Assembly (NCBI RefSeq): GCF_036884655.1
Contig: NC_088335.1
Span: 46,046,001-46,110,000 of the forward strand
Direction: 5' to 3'
Length of the DNA stretch: 64,000 bases
DNA from: Musa acuminata AAA Group
Taxonomy: Eukaryota; Streptophyta; Magnoliopsida; Zingiberales; Musaceae
Part shown: positions 37,901 to 46,170 of the stretch, piece by piece
Layout of the letters: each line of letters starts with the position of its first letter
Numbering within the stretch: the stretch's first letter is position 1
Position numbers and translations under genes: made by a program
Notes under the pieces: model-generated
Told to the model about the DNA's origin: nothing
Databases searched by the model: none
What the model saw: only the letters and a program-made list of their open reading frames with translations

Positions 37901-40342
37901 ACAAGTGCAACCTTCTCCCATTTACCACATTTCTTATGCAATTATGCAAATTTACATCTTTACATAACATACTAATTCCATACCCCATAAGATTGCCCTT
38001 TTCTTAAGGACTACTTAAGATTACCATCAAATACATATGAAAAAAATCTATCACAAAAATTATTTGTTTTGAGCCCTCTAAAATTTTCGACTTAGTAGAC
38101 CATGGGAAACAGGCTAATCAAAATAACAAATGTGGTACCACTGAGACTTCTACATCATTGCAAAATCTTTAACTCTGACCTTATATGTAATTCATAAGTA
38201 TGAATCTGTATTATCAGCCATGACACTAACAAAAGAAAGCATTAAAACTTTCCATCATGCAAAAGATCCTATGATGTATTTCCTTCTTAGATCTAGTACT
38301 TAAGCAATAAGAAGTCACGTCAATCTTACTAAAGAAATCTTATCATAACCTCAAGCACATTGTGTACATTGTAACACAACCTTATCACAAGCAACCCAAA
38401 TCAATGGATTTATCTCTAGAACCCTCCAAACCATCCAGTCAGTGGTCGACGATAATTTGACATGCTTGTAGCCTAGCATAGAGATATAGAGGTACCATTA
38501 AAGAAGTATAGGCTGCAATAGTGCAACACATTCTCTCTTGTCCTCCTTTATCTCTCTGCCACGTATTCTTCTTTTCTCATTCCATGAATCTTTTATGTCA
38601 TATAGTCAGAGGCCTATATAAGGGTGCCATGATGATAACAACATTTTCATCACAACTCCCACAGGTGAATTAGATCAATCTTTATGTAAGTAGGAAAGCA
38701 TGATATTTTATAGTAGACATCCACCTTATTAGGTATGTGCAGGTGACCTCTATATTCATTTCCTCTGTTTCTTTCAAAATAAAGTTACCGATGTTTTATT
38801 CATATACCAAATTCATTGGAAAAACTAAGAATTTAGTCAAGTGAGCTTCTATATCTTCAAACAGAACTTTGAGAAAAGACCATAGTAATAGTTTGACCAC
38901 ATACAAATTAACTTTATGTAGGGTTTTATGCTCTCCATCATGCTGATGAACGATGGTCTTGGAGCTTCAAACAATAGTCCATTGTACCACGCAGCGATTT
39001 ACCAGAACCAACCCCCAAGTTAAAATAACACAAAATGATGAATAGGTTACTATTTAAGTTGCTTGATCATTGTTAATGGTTGGAACTTGAAAATAAATAC
39101 ATGAATCAAAATTGTCGGTAGCCTTCTTTTATATTTGTTCACTGATTTCATGTCATTACGTCGACAAGATTACAGGCCCAAACCAGATAACTATCATTCT
39201 TCACTCAAAGAGCATTATTTGCCTATGTAAATGAACCAAAATTGCTAACTGATCCAAAATGCACACTTACCTCTAGATTTGGTGACAAAGTCAAGGCACT
39301 AAGGCTGCGAACTCTGTGTCCTCTTAAATCAAGCCGCTGAAAATGCATTAAAAACAGCAAAAGAAGCAGTGGTTTAAACGATGAATGTTCTTCCTAAAGC
39401 TGCATTGACTAATTGAATTCAGGTTTTTCTCTACTATTGGTAATATAATCAAATAGAAGAAACTTGAAAGAAAAAGAACTCAATTCTAAATGAGATTCCA
39501 TATTAAGCGTGAGCTTCATCACTTACCAGTTCATCACCAGCCTTGACATCGACCTGTGGAAGCATCATGAAGCGAGAATCACGACTCTCAGAAGATGAAG
39601 TCTTCTTCCGGCCTGATAAAGACGAACTCCTATCAACAGATGAAGATGTTGACCTCATTTTAGAGCTACTCATAATTGAAGGTGAGCGCCCCGATGGAGA
39701 AGATACATTGTTAGTGACTCTTCTGAGACTACCGCGGCCATTGGGATCATCCACTGAAGATGAGGTAATCCTTCTTGAGGAAGAAGCTGAAAGTGATGGT
39801 GATGATGGTTTGATGGACGGCTTCCTTGTCAAGTCTGCCTTGGTACTGTCAGACTTGGATAATAACCTTGACATGGGAGATGACTTTAATGTCTCTGAAC
39901 GTTTTACGGAGGCAGGTATTTTCGAGCTAACAGAAGGCAGTGATGAACGTCTGCTCTCAAGGCTGCTGCTTCTCTTTCCAGGATCAGAAAGCGAAGGAGC
40001 GATCTTTTTAGCCTCAGCTGGAGTTCCATTTTCCTTTCGTTTTGTAGCAGAAGATGGCTGTTTCAATGCCATGCCCCCAGTGCTACTTCTCCTCGGCAAT
40101 GCATTTGAGTTCACAGCGGTTTTGGTTAAAGTAGACTTAGACCTGTTGGCAATCTTATCTGCTGGACCAGCACCTTCTGTTCGTTTCTTGGTCGAAGCAA
40201 TCGGTATTATTTCGCTAGGTTTTACCATTTTCGATGATTTTTTTGAAACTCCAACGGAAGCATCCGTCGATTTCTCTGAGGACGTCGATAACTGAACCTT
40301 TTTGGCCGGAACCTCGCTATCGTTCTCCAAAACTGACTCCAT
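9573..40342 (-). CDS. AIR9: AIR9, microtubule-associated protein with LRRs and eleven A9 repeats
   Basis: Thirty-seven coding exons on the minus strand give about 1,704 aa, close to Arabidopsis AIR9 (about 1,708). Exons, 5' to 3': 39527-40342, 39271-39336, 37027-37092, 36821-36892, 36652-36717, 36480-36542, 36332-36397, 35369-35468, 32557-32658, 30172-30395, 29959-30072, 27779-27899, 27478-27653, 26193-26328, 25446-25546, 25306-25353, 25025-25209, 24807-24924, 23324-23451, 22964-23132, 22227-22345, 21923-22091, 21624-21708, 21471-21544, 21264-21383, 18603-18798, 18383-18504, 18084-18291, 16328-16401, 15444-15582, 15190-15371, 14667-14822, 12802-12933, 10880-10938, 10283-10315, 10059-10190, 9573-9749. 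Residues 1-272 are Ser-rich and basic; 273-438 are LRRs (22-residue exons such as [12 protein letters not shown]); eleven A9 repeats (YTPVRxDG, YxGGxEGxSxxxW) follow to about 1571; the C-terminus holds [16 protein letters not shown] and [14 protein letters not shown]. Known role: binds cortical microtubules and marks the preprophase-band/cortical division site. Exon 11 length could be off by one base in my reading. Confidence 0.95.
10578..10612. repeat. Short GCATGCC tandem repeat in an AIR9 intron
   Basis: About 35 bp of imperfect 7-8 bp units (gcatgca, gcatgcc, gcatgcc, atgcc). It lies in the intron between AIR9 exons 34 and 35 and has no evident function. Confidence 0.6.
10843..10860 (+). 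repeat. G-rich tract close to an AIR9 5' splice site
   Basis: A run of nine G followed by agg, agggggg and a. On the AIR9 sense strand this is C-rich and starts about 20 nt into the intron after exon 34 (10880-10938). The plus strand could form a G-quadruplex. This is seen in sequence only; any effect on splicing is inference. Confidence 0.5.
11971..12430. repeat. Two diverged direct copies of a tgtgacacc-initiated repeat in an AIR9 intron
   Basis: Copies at about 11971-12115 and 12297-12425 share tgtgacacc(cc)ca.ttta, aagttagagaaag/aagtaggagaagg, ttgggacac/ttgagccat, gtgattctag/gtggttctaa and attaagta/atcaagcc in the same order, offset about 326 bp. They lie in the large intron between AIR9 exons 33 and 34. 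They resemble remnants of a dispersed repeat, possibly LTR-like, but no TG..CA pair, primer-binding site or polypurine tract could be fixed. Confidence 0.4.
12934..14666 (-). other. AIR9 intron between exons 32 and 33
   Basis: An AT-rich intron of about 1.7 kb. No repeat, RNA gene or coding potential was recognised. It includes A-rich stretches near 14020-14260. Confidence 0.5.
16402..18083 (-). other. AIR9 intron between exons 28 and 29
   Basis: An intron of about 1.7 kb. It includes an AT-rich segment near 17480-17660 in which a short motif recurs (caatttcaaatagataaaa-like, acatattcattttaac-like), perhaps part of an old repeat. Nothing else was recognised. Confidence 0.4.
19284..19469. mobile_element. 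GGTAC-rich non-autonomous hAT-type element, copy 2 (186 bp), in an AIR9 intron
   Basis: Termini are catggtttgtctta and tatcgcaaaccttg, imperfect inverted repeats. The flanks are an identical 8-bp duplication, atttattt, at 19276-19283 and 19470-19477; this is AT-rich, so weaker proof by itself. Internal motifs taccggtgtaccg, ggtatggtac and tagaccggtacatacc match the family, in opposite orientation to the 26418 copy. It sits in the intron between AIR9 exons 25 and 26. Confidence 0.7.
22757..22912. repeat. Compound (TA)n/(TG)n microsatellite in an AIR9 intron
   Basis: About 155 bp of alternating TA blocks interspersed with tgtatgtg, ending in a long uninterrupted TG run (about 22869-22911). It lies just outside AIR9 exon 20, in the intron towards exon 21. 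Such tracts mutate quickly in length and can adopt non-B DNA forms. Confidence 0.9.
26418..26999. mobile_element. GGTAC-rich hAT-type element, copy 3 (582 bp) with GC-rich internal cargo, in an AIR9 intron
   Basis: Ends are cagggtttgcc and ggcaaaccttg, flanked by an identical 8-bp duplication, gtttactc, at 26410-26417 and 27000-27007. Both terminal zones carry the family GTAC motifs (actgcccggtacag, tggtccgacagg, ccggtaccc). The middle is different: a near-perfect palindrome at 26592-26613 (arms agggctcgcg/cgcgagccct), three approximately 62-bp units each starting tcgcgt(a/g)ag (near 26618, 26681 and 26743), then a C/T-rich tract. Open frames through it on both strands are low complexity and not convincing proteins. 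It sits in the intron between AIR9 exons 13 and 14. Confidence 0.85.
27900..29958 (-). other. AIR9 intron between exons 11 and 12
   Basis: An AT-rich intron of about 2.06 kb. Short open frames occur but none has recognisable protein character. No element with clear ends was found. Confidence 0.5.
31562..32245. repeat. Perfect-period tandem triplication, 3 x 228 bp, in an AIR9 intron
   Basis: Three copies begin aatcattacagaaa at 31562, 31790 and 32018, and the internal anchor caccaaaagttgtgatacc recurs at 31591, 31819 and 32047, so the period is 228 bp in both steps. Copies differ at only a few positions (for example gtaataaaa against gtgctaaaa in copy 1, and acgtttttctg, atgtttttcag and atgtttttcgg at the unit ends). 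No indels are needed. The array is in the intron between AIR9 exons 9 and 10. No coding capacity. Confidence 0.92.
32748..32912. repeat. Possible repeat remnant with accggc/gccggt motifs in an AIR9 intron
   Basis: A slightly GC-richer patch bounded by tatcaaaatcagacaggaccggc and, inverted at the other end, the weaker match aggccggttttggtata. The resemblance of the two ends is partial and no target duplication was confirmed. Confidence 0.25.
33263..34021. mobile_element. 759-bp non-autonomous hAT-like element with TAGTGATTTAAA ends, in an AIR9 intron
   Basis: The element begins tagtgatttaaa and ends tttaaatcacta, a perfect 12-bp terminal inverted repeat. The flanks ctgtcata (33255-33262) and ctaccata (34022-34029) match at 6 of 8 bases, consistent with an aged 8-bp duplication. 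The TAGTG terminus fits the hAT YARNG rule. Subterminal zones are rich in cctagg and gcgcctaggcg motifs. A 28-bp perfect palindrome lies at 33462-33489. The middle (33500-33800) is GC-rich with Ser/Pro/Cys-type low-complexity frames and no transposase. It is in the intron between AIR9 exons 8 and 9. Confidence 0.8.
37469..37662. mobile_element. GGTAC-rich hAT-type element, copy 4 (about 194 bp, degraded), in an AIR9 intron
   Basis: The interior is clearly of the same family (ataccgctcgatacggccgg, ggtctgataggagaccg, cggtacagtcgattggtacac). The ends are worn: caggttcgtta on the left, and gcgaatca on the right. Candidate 8-bp flanks are tagtctat (37461-37468) and taggctac (37663-37670), 6 of 8 matching. 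Boundaries are therefore less certain than for copies 1-3. It lies in the 2.2-kb intron between AIR9 exons 2 and 3. Confidence 0.6.
37700..39270 (-). other. Remainder of the AIR9 intron between exons 2 and 3
   Basis: AT-rich intronic sequence. No coding potential, RNA gene or defined element was recognised. Confidence 0.5.
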
Positions 40343-41110
40343 TTCAGCAGAAAACTTGTAGCTTAGGTGTTTGGATCCAAACCCAGCCAGCTCGATCACG
40401 CAAAAATACCTTTTCGAGTCCTTCGGCACACGAATTTTAAGTGAATGAGTTGGGCCTAGTGCGGGCAACTAACGAAGTCGACACGCATGTTCTCCAAACA
40501 AACTCCTCGAGGAACACTGCGAAATTACGAAAAAAGAAATCGAATTGCTGTTGGTCTTTAGATCATTTCCATAGTGATCCTACATAGAACAGGGATTACT
40601 CTTCCATTCATGTAAAAACCAGCTAGATGCAAGAAAAGCCAGGTACCGATCTCACACACATCGACAAACTCAAAGAAGAAAGAAAACGTTCCAATCTTGG
40701 CACTAAATCCAGGCTAAATGCAGACAAACCCACCAAAAACCCAAAATCCACAGGAAAAACACATCAAATCCGAAGCAAGACCAAAACTTTTCGCAACCTA
40801 CGGAAATGCAGGTCCTAGAAGGGAAGGTCCGCGCCCTACATCGATCTCTACGAGAAAAGAAACAACAACGAACCCAAATTAGAAGAAGAACCTACCGCAG
40901 GATCGAACCAGTGAGCGGGATCTCACCTCAAACGCGGGTGACCGTGGCACCAGAACAAGCCCTACTCGTCTTTGACAAATGTAGTCCGCGAGTACGATCG
41001 CTGTGAGTGAGCGAGTGTGAGAGATAGAGAGAAACAGATACGAGCGGAAGCATCGAAAAGTAATCAAACGATAAATGAAAAGAATAAAGATATTAAAAAG
41101 GAGCGATTGA
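40343..41110 (-). promoter_or_regulatory. AIR9 5' leader, likely leader intron, and core promoter
   Basis: Read on the minus strand, a CT-rich stretch (tttctctctatctctcacac, about 41010-41035) suits a transcription start near 41000-41100. A donor-like tgcg/gtaggt lies near 40899 and an acceptor-like tttcgcag ends near 40521, which suggests one leader intron before the ATG at 40342. An in-frame upstream ATG at 40468 would add 42 residues. I preferred the internal start because the extension has no family-like character. Confidence 0.4.
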
Positions 41111-41442
41111 TGGCTTTCGTTGGATGCGCGTACAAAATTGGAAAAAGAAAAGAAGCGAGATGAGTTCATTTGACCAAATTGCCCTCCTTTTGTCGGTAAT
41201 GAACATGCCTCTCCAGCTAACGTACAAGCACGCCTCCACGCAATTCCACTCTTTCACCTCCACGTAACAGTTATTCCAAGAAACAACGTTTCCTTTTCCA
41301 GTTCGACTTGGAGGGAATCTCGACAAGGTCGGTGACGCGATGCGACCCACGACCTAACCAAGGAGCAGTCGTGGTGAGCAACGGCTAGCGGTGACCAAAA
41401 CTGGCGGTGCGTGGATCGCAATGACAGCTGTAGAGTATATTT

Positions 41443-42060
41443 GGTGGCAGAGGTGGCTTTTTCCATAAAACCCCTTGCGTTTGTTATTATTATAAGACCT
41501 TTATACGAATATATGCGTCCCACCTGTAATGCGTGGATGAGCAAGTGGGGCCAGGGGGGAACAGCCGATACTTTTTTCACGTGTACCCTCACGTACCCAT
41601 AATGGGTCCCATTATTCCTTCAATCAGAAGGCAGAGGTAGGGACGTGGAACGTAGGTATTTCGTAGCAATAGTTTTTTCTATAAAACTCCTTGACTAAGT
41701 GGTAATTATATAAACTACACTTTCATTGCGTGGCTACGCAAGGAACCGTTGTACTTTCCTCGCGCGCATTGAAACTTACCCATAGTGGGTCCCACAGTGC
41801 CCTTCCTCCGATCATAAAGCAGAAGCAGTGGTAAGCCATGGTCTGTACGGTTCTCTAGTTGCGGAGGCTTTTTTTCCATAAAACCCCTCAACGTTGTTGG
41901 TTATTATAGAAGGCCCATACATTTACACCCCACTTGTGTTGCGTGGTTACGTAGGGTGGGGCCCGGAGGAAGAGCAATGCTTTCCAGTATGTGTTGGGTC
42001 CCACAGTCTCTTCCGCCAATGACAATGCTGAGGTATGGAAAAGCCGTGAAACGGTGGGGG
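41443..42060. repeat. Degenerate tandem triplication (about 200-bp units) with GGGTCCCA motifs upstream of AIR9
   Basis: Three units are aligned by t.cataaaaccccttg-type starts at 41461, 41677 and 41874, and by a later gggtccca motif at 41604, 41787 and 41996. Each unit also contains a tattata-like patch, tgcgtgg(a/c/t)(t/a)(g/c) and a trailing aggcagag.ta.g.-like segment. The units are diverged, with indels. Units 2 and 3 contain GGTCCCAC, which fits the class I TCP transcription-factor consensus GGNCCCAC. The array lies about 0.4-1 kb upstream of the AIR9 leader, so a promoter role is possible but only inferred. Confidence 0.65.
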
Positions 42061-42899
42061 GCGGGGGGGACTACTAGTGGCTGATGCCGACACAAATGGA
42101 AGATCGTGGCCGTAGATCTGAGCCGTGATTGATTGCCTCCCTCTAAATTAGGTATTTGGTGTGCCTTGGACCGGATGATTAATGATTAATTAATGATGGG
42201 GTTCAATAAAATATGCGATTAATTAGTTGTGGATGAAGATAACGTGCAACCAAATACCTTTTATTTTTCCCTTTTGTCAAAAGATGTGCCACAATATATT
42301 CAAAGGGGTTGGCAGATAAATCCAATATAAAATTCATAATGTCACCACTACATATACTAGATCTTGGGAATGCAATATTATATCTTGCTTATTGCATGAT
42401 CAAATCAATCAAGATTGAATGTTTTAATATCACAATATTTTTTTCAAAAATAAAAAGATTTTTTTTTTTTGTAAATGGGAAGTGATCAATGATAAAAGTA
42501 TTTTAGAAACTAATCTAACTGACATACACTATATTTTAAAGACTCTCATCCTTTAGCATGTGAGTGTAAAAAATAATTATTACTTCCTTAAATGGGTACA
42601 ACATTCAATAAAAATAATATAGGATTATTCTTCCTATGTTCTTGCTTTATTTTTAATAACCATGGAGAGCTAAAAGAGTGTGAGTATATTTTTTGTTATG
42701 TTCAAGATATTTCAAGAAGGTGCACTTTTTATACTAAAATTATCAACCAAGGTTTTATATTATATATATAGGATAAAAAATAAATATAGAGAATATTATT
42801 TTTATTAGCAAAATTTAGTTATCAATACATATCTATAACAAGCAATGCATTTATGTACCTTAATCAATATTATCCAACTCAAAAGTCCTGCAAATGATC

Positions 42900-42933
<34 letters not shown>

Positions 42934-44060
42934 GACACACACACACACATTTTAAATTTGGTGCATTATTTGAATCAGCATTTGTTGTCATTGTGTACTT
43001 TGGGTTCTCTAGAACTGAGCATGAGAATTAACTTCATTTGCCAACACATTTGTTTGGTTGTTGATCTTTCAGAATCATCTTGCACCAAGTCAAACTTGTC
43101 TGGATAAGCATGAACAATTGGATATAAAAGATATATGAACTTGTGGACAAACAAATCCTCTGTTATTTCTTTTCCTCCTCAAAATATACTACTGTGGGGT
43201 ACAAATTGCAAATGTGTTTATAAACTCAATCTTCAGCTGAAAAAAGCAAACATGTTTGACACTAACCCCCCAAAAAAAAAGTGCATGAAAAGGATTGAAA
43301 CCAATCTAAAACAGAGCAAGAAACAAAATCATTCATCCCATGGCAGCAAGTGAGGTTGTTGAAGGGGTAATAAATGAAAATGGTCTAAAACAAAACAAGA
43401 AATATGAACATTATATATGCAGCAACAGAGGTTGTGGGAGGGTAATAAATGAAATGGTCTTTTTGTACAAATATGTTCTTCAAAATGTTTATATATGTCA
43501 TTCTAAATTATAATATTCCAGCTATGGTGAGCTTTAATTGTTCATTAGCATGCACCATATTATATAGGGAACATTTGACATCAACCCATGACACATGGAT
43601 TCTAAATCATCAACCTCAAACAAATTTATCTATGGCACTACTCTAATTTAAAATTATTTATTTGAAATTTGAAAGAATCTTACTAGTTATGACTCATACT
43701 AGTTTTGCAAACCTCAATACCTCTAAAGAATTCTGAAGATTAGAACCATAGATTTTATGATATCCAGAATAATACCAATCCAACATAACATATTGATCAA
43801 ATGTCCTTGCAGCTCAATAATTAGATTCTACTTGCCTTGTTTGAACTAAATGGATCAGGTCAGATCATACTTAGTTAGGCTAACATTTGACATCTTTAAG
43901 ATAGATTAATAAAATATACACTTGTGTTGTTTTGTGCAAACTTCCTTAATTCGAAAAAGGAATGCAAATGTTATTAGAGGCTTCAAAAAAGAAATTTGTC
44001 TTCAAATTGGGTCCTTGAATCAGACACACTAACAACACCATGAAAAGTGAATGTAATCAA
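42061..44060. other. Intergenic DNA between AIR9 and VPS53
   Basis: AT-rich sequence with a compound (TC)n(AC)n microsatellite at about 42898-42950. No gene or RNA was recognised. Confidence 0.5.
42898..42950. repeat. Compound (TC)n(AC)n microsatellite
   Basis: About 24 bp of TC repeats followed by about 25 bp of AC repeats, with one cag interruption. Confidence 0.9.
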
Positions 44061-44101
44061 CATAAACACTCAGCTTACAAGCAAGCATTGTTTTTCCAAC
44101 C

Positions 44102-44350
44102 TTGAAGCAAACACTGCCCACCTCAGGAAGCTCTTTGATGCATCATTTGAGAGCGGAGTTCACTGTTCACATGCCAAACTACGAGGAAGACCATTCAACT
44201 GCTCCCTCTTCAAGCTGGGCTGAGGTTGGTGGAACTCATCAATGGCAATCATGGAGTAAGCAGATGCTGTTGTTTTCTGAGCGAAAGAAGCAGAAAGAGA
44301 TGCTTACTTCTCTCAACAAGGAATGTATGACAACTAAGGTTGATTGAGAA
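44102..44350 (+). CDS. Unrecognised small open frame (possible small gene or exon remnant)
   Basis: This 81-aa frame, open from tcaggaagctctttg through gttgattga, has a balanced amino-acid composition (PNYEEDHSTAPSSSWAEVGG, then a Lys/Glu-rich SERKKQKEMLTSLNKECM), unlike the low-complexity frames elsewhere. The track's initiation codon is TTG-derived, and no convincing ATG start, promoter or splice partner was found. I do not recognise a family. It could be a small gene, a last exon, a pseudogene fragment or chance. Confidence 0.2.
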
Positions 44351-44479
44351 TAAAGGGTCATTGATGAGTGTCAGTGATCTTATATTTTGAGTCTGCAGCT
44401 CTGCCAGAGACTTTTATGAAGTGAATCAGTACATGCATGCTCTTTACTCCTTTTTTTTTTTGTCATTTCATACATTTGG

Positions 44480-45180
44480 TTGTGTTCTCGTGCAATTTTC
44501 TTAGAAAATATTATTTTAGATATTCTTCAAACAGTATTCTCGTTTTTAGTTTTTTTTCATAAATTCAAAAATTCTGAAACTGTCTCTTGTTCTTTTCTTT
44601 TCTTCCTCCTTTCTCATTGTCACATATGTTCTTATCCTCGCCTACATCGCTTGTCGCCTTCGATGCTCCCTTGTACCTTTGAAAGTTTTATCATCGATAG
44701 AGAGGAGAGGAGATGATGGGGAATGCAGAGGAAGAAGGAAAGAGACGTAAGAGAGAAGAAAGAATATAAACTTTTAAAATAAATTTAAACAGTACTTTTA
44801 GTCTAATGAAAATATTATTTTGACCATTCTTTTATTAACACATCGTCGTCTTCATCATTTTGTCACCACCCTCTATTATGTAAGGATTGGCCTCTTTCGC
44901 TGCAACTCTCATATGAGGGTTGATCGTTCTCTTCAATGTTTGTAGGGTTGTTCTTCATGGACTTTAAGCAAGCTTTGTTACCGTAAACTACTAAATTGCA
45001 ACGAGAATGATGATATAGTCCAATGGATTGAGCTAAGCAAATAGGGTAACCAATAAAAAGGTAAAATATTATTTTTAAAAAGGATATCGTTTTAAAAAAC
45101 TTTAAAAGTACGTGCCTTTTGTGAGAAATTTTAAAAAGTATTAAGTTTTTTTTTCAAGAATTTATTTATTTTTGAATTAC
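44480..45180. repeat. Possible repeat: CT-rich block between AT-rich ends
   Basis: The arrangement (AT-rich tract, then a block such as catcgtcgtcttcatcattt, then an A/T-rich tail) recalls the 8290-8960 block. No inverted ends or target duplication could be fixed. Confidence 0.2.
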
Positions 45181-45523
45181 TTCATATTTTTTTGTTGTTT
45201 GATATGTGGAGTAAAGTTTGTGGAAGTCATTCAAGGTTTTGGAGCATCCTAATGTATAAAGTGAAAAATATTAAAATTTAAAACATTGATAATATTAAAT
45301 TTAAACATCTTTGACTTAGATGAGATTGGAGTCGAGACACTTAGAATTTTTTTATATATGCTTCAAATTTTTTATCTTTCATATATGTTACTTACATTAA
45401 TATTCATCCAATAAACATAAATTAACTATTAGTAATCACTATTATCATTGTATTTTAAAGAATATCTAATATTTAATACCTAAAATATTGGAGTTGTAAA
45501 TACAAAAGAATTCACTTTGAAGG

Positions 45524-46170
45524 GATATATATATATATATATATAGCACCAATCTTAAGGCACCCTGCGCGAGTAACGGATGCTGATCACTGGGCGGGTT
45601 GCCGCACGCTCGGACCCGAACCCGACTGCTCTCCAGTCCTTAAACCGTATCGATCGGGCCGGCAGTGGAGTCTGGACCGGACGTCGGCGGATCGGATTCT
45701 AACCCATCGTTTACTGGTCTCGAAGCCAAAACAGCAAACGGGAGAAGCTCTTCGAGATCTTGGTGCGTTCTTCCAGGAGAAGAAAACCGATCCCCGTCGC
45801 AAAAACGAATTGGTAATCTCGTTCTCCTCTCCGCGTCAATCCAGATCCGCCACCTATCTCTGGAGGTTGGTCCACATCCTAGGGTTTGGGGTTGCTTAGA
45901 CCCGTCGGCCTTCACCTCGGGATCTTATTCGATCCTGTCGTCCTTGTGTTGGAGGACGTCACTAATTTGATGCAATGCTGTGTAATTTACACAAAGGCGC
46001 TCTCCTTTGGTCGCGCTTTAAGCTCTGACGTCGGTTCCGGTTGGGTCTTTCTTGTTCCGTTTGATGGAACTTTGATTTTGTGTTTGATCGTGGACTCTAA
46101 TTGTCTTTGCAGACTGTGATTCGGATTTAACCGCGTGTTTGGCGGTGATCGAATCGAGAGTTGATGAGAC
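45524..46170 (+). promoter_or_regulatory. VPS53 promoter and 5' leader
   Basis: An (AT)n tract at 45524-45545 is followed by an abrupt rise in GC from about 45560, as expected for a core promoter and leader. A donor-like attg/gtaatc near 45810 and an acceptor tctttgcag ending near 46111 suggest a leader intron of about 300 bp before the ATG at 46171. The short open frames here have no family character. Confidence 0.45.

Noticed and set aside
39543..40295. A 250-aa plus-strand open frame opposite AIR9 exon 1
   Set aside because: It is the antisense shadow of the Ser-rich AIR9 coding exon; its Asp/Glu/Leu bias follows from complementing Ser/Lys codons.
40343..40468. Upstream in-frame ATG that would lengthen AIR9 by 42 residues
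   Set aside because: The extension lies in probable leader sequence and has no family-like character, so the ATG at 40342 was preferred. It is not excluded.
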